From positions 1 through 64,000 of the forward strand of contig SOER01000015.1 of the NCBI GenBank assembly GCA_021646405.1: DNA of 64,000 nucleotides, in the 5' to 3' direction. Both the position numbers and the translations under genes were made by a program. The notes under the pieces were generated by a model. The model was not told the DNA's origin. It ran no database searches and worked only from the letters and a program-made list of their open reading frames with translations. Of the stretch, positions 44,014-54,000 are shown piece by piece. The stretch's first letter is position 1. The number at the start of each line of letters is the position of its first letter. The stretch comes from Candidatus Loosdrechtia aerotolerans. GTDB taxonomy: Bacteria; Planctomycetota; Brocadiia; Brocadiales; Brocadiaceae.

Positions 44014-47000
44014 CTATACCAGTGAAATTGCAAAAGCGAAGTCATTCTCGTATCGCGTATATGCGATAAAAGACATTCCCCGATATGCAGGGAACTGATT
44101 TGCTAATTCTCCTGCAAGGGAGAGAAACACTCTCCCGGTCTCTTCCTCCAATTTTTGTATTACAAGATTGTTCGGAAACCCTATCATCCCTTTCCCGAAT
44201 GCCTTTGCAACAGCTTCCTTGGCACACCAGAGGCGAAGCATCCATTCTTCTTTTTTCAGTTGAAAGACAGGTGCAAGTTTCGCTTCTTCCTCTGCACTGA
44301 AAATTATCCTCTCTAATTCCTTGTGATTCTGATTTGTCCGTTCCATATCAACGCCTACACCGAGATATCCGTTTCGTTCTCCAGCAACAGCCACTGCACT
44401 CCCCGCTGAATGGGTAATAGAAAGAGATATATGGCATCCAAGCATTTCTATAAACTTACCTTTGACAACAGGACGGCCATTTTCATCCGCCGCAATTTCA
44501 ATATCAGAAGGAGACACTTTTCGCTGATATCGGTTCCTCAAGAAGAGGCGGACTGCATCCTTAGCTACAAGCCTGCCAAGCAGCCATTCTGTTCTCCGTT
44601 TCTCAATCCTGGTAAGATGAAACCATGTCTCCAGCTCTTGCTGATTGAGGATATTCCGGGCAAGGGTCTGAATTTGTGATTTGCATTCATTTTCCGAAAT
44701 GCGGCAACATTGAAACCCTAATGAAGAAGGCAAACAAGAGATAAGTTCCGGATATGATGTGCTTAACCGAACATCGAAAAGAGCGCTATTTTTGGCTATG
44801 AATTTCGACATGATTTCTTGTTGTATGAATAAGAATTGATCCATTGTTTGCAGATACTCTTGCATAATTTTAGGCCGAAAACTATCATATGGCCGGAAAT
44901 GCATCCCTTGCATTGACTGCATCGATGATAAATGGTCTGTTATCGGTGAAAAATCAAACGAGGGAGAAGTATTGATATCCTTATCATGTAGTTGTTTTTT
45001 ATCATCTTTCTGATGATGAGAATTTTCTTCTTGAAGTGGTATCTTATTTTGTACGTGATGTTTTACATCTGTCTGATTTGAAGAGGTTACCGGAAAAACT
45101 GGTGTATCTGCCGATATACTGCTTTTACCGGTATTCTGCATTTGTAATACGGGTAATTCCAATGTCAGCTCTATTGTACCTTGCTTCTTTACAGATGTTG
45201 TAGTATGTTCCTCTTCGACCTCAAACGAAATACGCTGTGGTTCTCTTCGCGAGTAAAGATAATCCAGGTGCATGTTTACACCATGAGCAGCCAGTAATCC
45301 AATCATGTAGTTAAGTTGCGTGATGCCCGGGGTATGGGGTACGTTAGAAGGTACAGCTACATATTGACGATTTTTGAGTATATCATCAACAAAACTCGTA
45401 AGGTTTCTCCTGGGGCCTACCTCTACAAATATTCGTACTCCTGCATCATATAACGATTCAATAGTTTCACGAAAGCGCACCGGCTGAGCCCACTGCTCTG
45501 ATGCAATTCTCCTGATTTCAAGAGGATCCTGAGGATAGGGTTCTGTTGTGGCACATGAATATACCGTGGTATGTGGAGGCACAATCCTCCTATTTTGGAA
45601 GAGAGAAAAAAAACGATTACATACCGACTGGTACATCGGTGTATGATAGGGGCGGTTGAATGGCAATAGGCTGCAAATGGCTCCCTGGTTTTGCAGGTGG
45701 TTGATGGCATTGTCTGCCGCCGATTCTGTGCCGCAAAGAATCACCTGATGCGGACAATTATCCATTGCAATGTAAAGAGATTCTGTATTTTCTAAAATCA
45801 GGGATGATACTACTGCAGGGTCAATATTACCCACGGTTATAAGTTTTGCAACTGGAATTTTTTCCGTTACAAAGGGAGTAAGGTGAAACAGATCGAGATT
45901 GAATGAAATAATCTCATCTTCATTTTGAATATCCAGAGCGCCTGATGCAAGTAAAGCGGTATATTCTCCGCTACTGTGGCCAACCAATACATGAGGCTGG
46001 ATTCCCAAACGACTAAGCAATTTAAACAGGGCATAATCCGCATAAAATGCCGCCGCTACCGCAAAGTCCAAACGCCAAAGTTCACTCTCCAATTTTACAG
46101 GAGAAGCAGGTTGAAGATGTCTCGGTGGAAATAATACCTGGCTGGGAAGAATATCCCTTTTGCTATTCAGGAAGGCGCGGTCTGCAAGGTCGAAACATTT
46201 TCTCATCTCTGGAAAATTTAAACTTAAGTCGGCAAGCATATTGACATATTGTGAACCTTCGCCGGGAAAAAGGAATGCCAGTGTTCCTTCTTGTGCAAGT
46301 GGTTTCTCAAAAAAGAAGATTCCGCTTTGATCTTTGATTTTTGTACACTGAGGATCGGCTAAGCGTTTCATGAGATACGTAAGCTTCTTCTCCAGATCTT
46401 TCACAGAATTTGCAATAATGGCAGACTTGTAATGTGATTCTGAAGATGTGCAATTCAGCGTATAAGCCAGATCTTTCATTTTTAGTGTTGGCTCACGGGA
46501 CAGGAGCCGGAGAAGTTGCTCACCATTTTTAATCAGGTCATCACGAGTGTCTCCTTGAATAATAAAGACCTCCGTATCCCATGTATGTATCAGGCTGGGA
46601 GCACTGTCTTCATTGATTTTAGTGTATTCCTCTAAAACAGCATGTGCATTAATTCCCCCGAAACCAAACGCACTTACCCCTGCCCGCCGCGGCTCAGGCT
46701 TCCCGTGAATCCACGGCCGTGTTTCAGTGTTAATGTAGAAAGGAGTTTTCTCAAGTTCGAGTTTTGGGTTTGCCTCATCGTAGTTCAGGGATGGAGGAAG
46801 TGTCTTATGATAAAGAGCCAAAGCTGTTTTAATAAACCCGGCGATACCTGCTGCTGTTATAAGGTGTCCAATCATAGATTTTACCGACCCCACGGCACAT
46901 AATGAATACGGTCCGTTTCGTGGAGCAAAGACCCCGTTTAATGCCTTGATTTCAGTAATATCTCCCAGTGGTATGCCGGTACCGTGGGCTTCTATGAACC

Positions 47001-48018
47001 CTATAGTATCAGGTGAAACGCCAGCAACTTTATAAGCCCGTTGTAAAGCCAGAACTTCTCCTTCCAGACGTGGCGTAAGCAGGCCGAGTGCACGACCGTC
47101 ACTAGCAACGCCAATACCTTTGATTATAGCATAAATCCGGTCATTATCCCGTTCTGCATCTTCCAGGCGTTTCAGTATAACCATTCCTACTCCTTCACCA
47201 ATCAGGATCCCATCGGCGTCCTTATCAAAGGGACGAACCTGTCCCCTTCTCGATAATGCATTGATTCCAGAGAAACAATACAGAAGGGGAGGCGATGCAA
47301 AAGAATGTATTCCACCAGCAATTACCATATCACACTGCTTACAAAGCAAATTTTGAATTCCAGTTTCAATAGCAATCAAAGCAGAGGCGCAAGCCGCATC
47401 CACAACATAATTTGGGCCCATAAGGTCAAGCCGATTGGCTATACGGCCAGTTATTACATTCGAAGTGAGACCCGGCACAAGTTCCATACCGAGGGGGGGG
47501 AGGCTCGATCTCAATTCGTTTTTAATCGCTTCCAGTTTTTCCTGGGAATACTCGGGATGAAGATGCTTTAAAATCTGAATGGTTTGATCAATAATCAAAC
47601 AATGTTGAATAACATTTGTATGACCACGGCTAAAATGTGAGCCTTTACCTATAATTACTGTACTCTGTTCCCGATTGAAAGGCCGGTCTAAATAACCAGC
47701 ATCAGAGAGCGCCTCATACGCAGCCCGTAAGGCGAGAAAATGGCCTGGTTCTCCCCCTTCAATGGTACTTGGCATGATACCATACTTAAGGGGATTAAAC
47801 TGGGCAAGATCTTTAAGATATCCCCCTTTTTTACAGTAAATCCGGTCTTTAAGCATTGCATCTGGACCTAAAACGTCTTCATTTCCCCAACCTACGGGAG
47901 GATCCGAAATTGCGTCTACTTTCGATACAATATTCTGCCAGTATGTCTGTACGTTTGGGGCACCGGGAAAGATACAAGACATACCGATAATGGCAATGCT
48001 ACCGCTAACTGGCTTCAT
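44014..48018 (-). CDS. Polyketide synthase KS-AT-phosphopantetheinyl transferase
   Basis: 1334 aa. Ketosynthase (about 5-465) with C210 in VDAACASA and both His in EAHGTG and KSMIGH, so it should be active. Acyltransferase (about 590-900) with S682 in GHSSGEY and a later RPYHTPM. A 200-residue Gln/His/Ser-rich linker follows (about 905-1110). The C-terminus is a Sfp-type phosphopantetheinyl transferase: D1224 in GVGVDME and WCAKEAVAKAFGKG. There is no ACP, reductase or thioesterase. The start at 48018 has GGGAG upstream and overlaps the giant synthase by 14 bases; the longer frame would overlap by 86. With the upstream protein it forms a two-component synthase that self-activates. Confidence 0.92.
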   Translation of the reverse strand: MKPVSGSIAIIGMSCIFPGAPNVQTYWQNIVSKVDAISDPPVGWGNEDVLGPDAMLKDRIYCKKGGYLKDLAQFNPLKYGIMPSTIEGGEPGHFLALRAAYEALSDAGYLDRPFNREQSTVIIGKGSHFSRGHTNVIQHCLIIDQTIQILKHLHPEYSQEKLEAIKNELRSSLPPLGMELVPGLTSNVITGRIANRLDLMGPNYVVDAACASALIAIETGIQNLLCKQCDMVIAGGIHSFASPPLLYCFSGINALSRRGQVRPFDKDADGILIGEGVGMVILKRLEDAERDNDRIYAIIKGIGVASDGRALGLLTPRLEGEVLALQRAYKVAGVSPDTIGFIEAHGTGIPLGDITEIKALNGVFAPRNGPYSLCAVGSVKSMIGHLITAAGIAGFIKTALALYHKTLPPSLNYDEANPKLELEKTPFYINTETRPWIHGKPEPRRAGVSAFGFGGINAHAVLEEYTKINEDSAPSLIHTWDTEVFIIQGDTRDDLIKNGEQLLRLLSREPTLKMKDLAYTLNCTSSESHYKSAIIANSVKDLEKKLTYLMKRLADPQCTKIKDQSGIFFFEKPLAQEGTLAFLFPGEGSQYVNMLADLSLNFPEMRKCFDLADRAFLNSKRDILPSQVLFPPRHLQPASPVKLESELWRLDFAVAAAFYADYALFKLLSRLGIQPHVLVGHSSGEYTALLASGALDIQNEDEIISFNLDLFHLTPFVTEKIPVAKLITVGNIDPAVVSSLILENTESLYIAMDNCPHQVILCGTESAADNAINHLQNQGAICSLLPFNRPYHTPMYQSVCNRFFSLFQNRRIVPPHTTVYSCATTEPYPQDPLEIRRIASEQWAQPVRFRETIESLYDAGVRIFVEVGPRRNLTSFVDDILKNRQYVAVPSNVPHTPGITQLNYMIGLLAAHGVNMHLDYLYSRREPQRISFEVEEEHTTTSVKKQGTIELTLELPVLQMQNTGKSSISADTPVFPVTSSNQTDVKHHVQNKIPLQEENSHHQKDDKKQLHDKDINTSPSFDFSPITDHLSSMQSMQGMHFRPYDSFRPKIMQEYLQTMDQFLFIQQEIMSKFIAKNSALFDVRLSTSYPELISCLPSSLGFQCCRISENECKSQIQTLARNILNQQELETWFHLTRIEKRRTEWLLGRLVAKDAVRLFLRNRYQRKVSPSDIEIAADENGRPVVKGKFIEMLGCHISLSITHSAGSAVAVAGERNGYLGVGVDMERTNQNHKELERIIFSAEEEAKLAPVFQLKKEEWMLRLWCAKEAVAKAFGKGMIGFPNNLVIQKLEEETGRVFLSLAGELANQFPAYRGMSFIAYTRYENDFAFAISLV

Positions 48019-51000
48019 TCTTTTTCTCCCGAATTGGTGCAGCACAGCCAACAACCCTATTGAGATCTTTACTGCCTGACGCTTCCACACCTTCCATAAG
48101 GGCCACTATCTGCCCGGATGCATTAAGAAAGTATATGTTAGTCGAGATAATATGACCGTTCATACTAGCGGATGCATGTAAGTAGCAATAAACAGATGTA
48201 TCAATACGGGAGCTAAAGCGGCGGTACAATTTAAAGCCGGTAGGGAGCACTGTCATGTTATAATGAAAACGTGCCCAGAGAAGGGCTAGTTGTAAACCAC
48301 TGTCGATAAGTACCGGATCAACCAACCACTTGCCCCTGGTTTGTTTATGAAAAAATCCATCTGGTGAAGATGTACGAAGGCGAGCGCGTATTCCATACTG
48401 ATTAATTCCTTCTATAAGAGAAATACCATGAAAACAAGAGCCGTGAAATAACCACTCCCGGTAGATATCTGTTACTCCCATAGGAAATGGATTCAGTTTA
48501 TGCAATGTATCAGAATTGTACGATGGAGGAGAAGCAAGTTGCCTCTCCATCTGTACAGTAGCACAATAATTGGGATAGTGTATTTGTCCCAACTTGGTAA
48601 TCTCCACAGCAATATCCAGAACCTTACTGCTGGAAGAATGACTGGTTCGGGGTTTTGCTGCTATATGGATTTGTGCACTCCTGCCTTCTATAACAATTCC
48701 TTTACGAATTGCCAGAGATTGGATACCTGTGATCTCCCAATCGGGGTAAGCTTGTTGAATAACCTCTGCCATTAGCTCCATTGCAACAGCCATTGGCAAT
48801 ACAGGTTTCCCATACAACTGGTGATCATGAAGGTATAGGTCAACGGAAGGATCCAATGTCCTTACTAATTCTATAGTGCCATCATCTTCCATCTTCAATT
48901 GCGATCCATTAAGGAAGGGGAATGCATCCACATCAGAGGATGATGGGGTAATTCCGATATCAACCCAGGGCCCATTCCCGAGAACAACTTCGACTTCTCC
49001 TTTCCGGCCAAATTTGAGTTCCTCATCAAAGACACGGTATCCCGCAAGAGGTGGAATAAGCTGGACGCCTCGTTCCTTAAACAACCTTTTTACATCAACA
49101 GAAACCATTCCTTTCCTATCCCAGGGGCCCCAGTTGATTGCTACCACCCGCCCCGGCCATTGTTTATCTAAATAAATTGCAAGTTTATTCATAACCTCAT
49201 TTGCGGCCGCATAATCACCCTGGCCCCTGTTGCCAAAACATCCAGCCATTGAGGAGAAGAAAACCAGAAATTTAAGTGAATCAGCCCGTAATTTACGGCT
49301 CAGGATAAAGGCACTATTGACTTTTGTATCAAAAACCCGGTCAAAAGAATCAGGAGACTTATCACTGATTAATTTATCCTCGATAATTCCGGCACCATGA
49401 ATAACACCATCTAACCGACCATGTGAATGATAGATTTCATCAATGAGATTGCTCAATGCTTGCTCATCAAGAACGTCTACCTGATAATAGTATACGGCTG
49501 AACCAGCCTGCTGCATTGCTGATAAATTATTCCGCATTTCTCTTTCCAGCATTAGACGGGAGTAAGCAGCCTCAACCTGTGCAGGAATAACTCTTTGCCC
49601 CGATTCCCGCATTCGGTTGATCAATGCTGTTTTTAGTTCCTGGGCTGAGACAAGACAAGCAGTGTCAGGCGATTCATGAGGAGCAGGTAGTGGGCTACGT
49701 CCAACAAGCACAAGGGTAGGACGGTATTGTTTCGAGAGTGCGCAGGCAACCTCAGCCGTGATACCTTTTGCTCCTCCGGTAATGAGGATAACCCAGCTTG
49801 AGTCGATAGCCAGATTAGCCTGCATGTCCTTATCGAATAGAGCTTTCTTTGGCCGCAAGATTAATCGCTGTGCATCCCTATAGCCTACTTCAACCTCTGT
49901 ATCTCCACTAGTCATCTCGCAGAATAAATAATTTGCTGCATCCGGAATTGATAGTTTAGGATCTATGTGAACTACTTTGCAGCAAACACGCGGCCATTCT
50001 AGTGCCAGAGTCTTTACTAATCCGGCAATACTACCCTGACCGGGGAAAAAATGAGTGAATTCGTTTGTATTACTAGCAAACACACCTCCCATTCCGGTTG
50101 CCGCAACCAACCAACTACACCCCATTTCTGCTGTACGTCTGATATCATGGCCTGCAGCTCTGGCAAGATAAAAGAGACTCTTGATTTCCAGGCAAAGACG
50201 AGCTTTCAAACTTTCCATATCCATCTCTTCCAGGGTTGTCTTCAATTTTAATGGAAGAAGATGAATAATACCGGCAAGTGAACCGTAATTTTCCCGGATA
50301 AGAATAAGGAGTTCATCTACTGCAGTTGGGTTCATCAGGTTTGCTGTATAGAGATGTGAACTTACTTCACGAGTTTCATCTCCCATCCGCACGAGAACAG
50401 CACACCCCCCGAGCTGATTTATTTTATCAGAAAATGCCAGTGCAACACCTTGTTCATCATCGGTAATAATGAAAACTGCATTAGGAGTTAACTGTTGTTG
50501 TTGTTTGTTAAGTAGAGTATTGATTGATGCGAAGAGAAAGCGTGGAACATCGGCTTTGTTATCCGTTTCGTTGGAATTCGAGTGAGTTTGTACTATTTCT
50601 TGCTCCTTTAGAACCGGTATATTCGTTTGATCCTCAAGAGGTGATTGAGACATGGCATCCATATAGTCAATGATGCCCTGCAAGGTCTTTATTTTGACCA
50701 ATTCCTCCATGTCAACACTTGTCTGTCTATCACCAGAGAGGTAGAAACGTTGAAGAGCACCCAGTATTTCAACCCGTTTGATAGAATCTATACCAAGATC
50801 TGCTTCAATATCGAGATCAAGACCAAGCACCTCCTGTGGATAACCAGTCCGCTCGCTTACCACCTGAAGGAGCTGTGCCGTCAATTGCTTTCTATCAAGC
50901 AAAGGTTGCTGTTTCTCTTCTGAAGGAGTCTGGTTGGTTGTGATCTGCCGTTGCTCTGGAACCGATTTATCTGTATGCTCTCCGGATTGTGACTGTACTG

Positions 51001-54000
51001 CAGCACTTATATAATTAATGATAGCACGCAAGGTTTTTATTTTAGTTAACTCTTCCATTGCAATATTTACCGATCCATACCGTGAAAGGTAAGTTCGTTG
51101 AACAGAACCAAGGATCTCAACCCGCTTAATGGAATCAATTCCCAAATCAGCTTCAATATCAAGATCGAGGCCAAGCATTTCCTGTGGATAACCGGTTCTT
51201 TCACTTATAGTATGAAGGAGTTGGGCTGTCAACTGTTCTTTATCAACAACAGAAGATGGCGTTTGTACAGAAATTGGATTGACCTGTCCTGAATCTTCAG
51301 TACGTGCCGGAATATCGGAAGATTCAGAATAAACTGGCTCTTTTTTCGTCTGGAAAAATTCCTGAGGTGGTGGTAATACTGTTTCCACCAATTGAGAGTC
51401 AACAGAGTTTTGTGTCTGAACGCATGTTGTATCTGATGGTTCTGTAGAGAATACAGAATTTGATAGTGGATTTTGCCAACCTGTTGGACTCTGGAGATAA
51501 GCCTGCATGACTTGTTGCTGAGTTTCCAGAAACCGGCCCATTAGTTTTTGGAATTGAAGCATGACATGATTCTCCTCTTCACTTGCCGTTGGTTTCATGG
51601 ATAAAGCTGCCTGGGAATGGGGAGAAACCGCCGATTCAGAGACGAAGGATGAAGATCCCGGATAATCCGGCTTAGATTCAGGTATTTTGGGAGAAGTTTC
51701 TATATTCGCTGTAGTAGAATCGGGCATTAACATAGACTTTTCAACTTCACGCATGACATGTTCAATATTTTTGTGATTACCAACTTTTTCTTGTGTTTGT
51801 GATTTTATTGGCGGTTTCATTTCTGTAGTCCTGTGAAAGGGATAAACTCGACTTCCGGTTACCATAAAGGTAGTAAGTGACGGAGGAATACTCCTCGTTT
51901 CATCAATGAGGGCATCAAGCTTAAGCTGGCGTACTTGTCTTCCCTTGTAAAGATGATCGAGTTGGAGATGTACTCCATGAGCCATAAGTTGACCCAGTGC
52001 ATGGTGGAGTTGTAAGATACCGGACCGACCGGAGACATTGAGAGCCACGGCCAGGAAATGCTGTCCTTCAAGTATCTGCTGTGTCAAACTTGTCAGTATA
52101 TTTCTCGGTCCAACTTCTATAAAGATGCGTGCTCCGTCATGGTACATTGCATTAATCTCGTTGACAAATTTTACCGGATTGATCAGATGCTTTCCAAGAA
52201 GTGCCGTGATGTCTTCAGGGTCCTGAGGATAGGGCATCGAAGTGGTGTTAGAAAAAACACTCAACCGAGGCGGAGCAATGGTAATAGTTTTAAGAAACTC
52301 TGTTAAACGCTTTTGTGCTGACGCAACCAAAGGAGAATGGAATGCGCAGGACACCGGTATGGGGCGTGCACGCATCCCTTGTGCCTCAAAGCATTTTATG
52401 GTCTCTTCGATACTAGATCGTTTTCCTGATACGATGGTCTGCCTTGGGGCATTAAGGTTAGCAATCCAAATATCCTTAACTGATGACAGAACTTCGCTGA
52501 TAGCTTCCGGTCCTGCATCGACGGCAGCCATTGCCCCGAGATCTTGTCCGGCCATTTCTATGATAAAACGCCCTCTTGCTTCGGAAATCGCATACAACGC
52601 CTCTTCGCTGAAAACATGAGCGGCACAGAGGGCAACGTACTCACCGTAACTATGTCCTGCAACCATATCCGGGTTGAGTCCTAGAGCTTGTATTAAATAA
52701 AACAGACCCATTTCTGCTGCACCAAGCGCCGGTTGCGCAATATTCGTTTTCATAAGTGCTTCCAGGCAAGCACGATCTTCGTCTTTATTAAAGCGGGAAG
52801 GTGGAAAAATATAGGAACTAAGGGGTTTAGGAAAACAAGTAGCCAGAGTACGGTTTGCAAGTTCGAATTGTTCCCGTATTTCAGGAAATAGTATTGCTAG
52901 ATCAGAAAGCATATCAAGATACTGCGAACCTTGGCCAGGAAACAGGAATGCAATTTTACCAGAAACAATATTTGATCTCCCGGCAAAGTAAATCCCCTTC
53001 GGGTCTTGAATTTGATTACAATCCGGTCTTTTTAAAAGTTCGATAGAGAGCGTTAATTTTTGATATAAATCATCAAGAGAAGTTGCTACGAGGGCAAGTT
53101 TAAGTCCGGAACTGCTCTCTTTAAATCGCTTCCATATTGTATAGGCTAAATCGTTCAGGTTCGGCTTGGCACTGTGCGACAGCGCATGATTAAGTTTCTC
53201 CAAGGTGTTTACCAAATCCTCTTGAGAGTTCCCCGCAAAGAGAAAGAGTTCGCTTGGCCAGTGATTTAAGACGGAATCAAAAGTTGGCATGGGAAAGTTT
53301 TCCGTATGTTCTTCAAGTACGGCATGAAAGTTTGTTCCGCCAAAACCAAAGGCGCTAACACCGGCCCGGCATGGTTGGTCAGCAACCCTGGAAATCCATG
53401 GGTGTGCTTCGGTATTTACATAGAATGGACTTCCCGTTAGTATCGAATTTGGTTTCTCAATACCAATCGTTGGTGGGAGGGTTTTATAATAGAGCGATAA
53501 TGCAATTTTAATCATGCTCGCTACTCCAGCCGTGGATTTTGTATGCCCGATCATTGATTTAACCGATCCGATAGCACAACTCTGAGGTATTGCACCAGCC
53601 CTTTCAAATACTCGCTTAAGCGTTTCAATTTCTGCACGGTCTCCGGCGACCGTTCCCGTGCCATGGGCTTCAATTAATTCAACAGTAGCAGGAGAGAAAC
53701 CCGCTTTAAGGTACGCCCGGTCCAGTGCTAAAGACTGGCCCTCCGGGTGGGGAGCTGTCAACCCTTTCGCCTTTCCATCACTGGAAGCTGAAACGGCCTT
53801 TATTACAGCGTAAATTTTATCTCCATCCCGCTTAGCATCAGCAAGGCGTTTTAAAACAAGAATAGCGACCCCCTCGCTAATTACAATACCATCGGCGTTC
53901 TCATCAAAAGTCTTGCACCTCCCCCGGGGTGAAAGGGCCTGTGTTTTACTAAAACAGAGATATGAAAACGGATTCTGCATCGTATCAGCACCACCAACAA

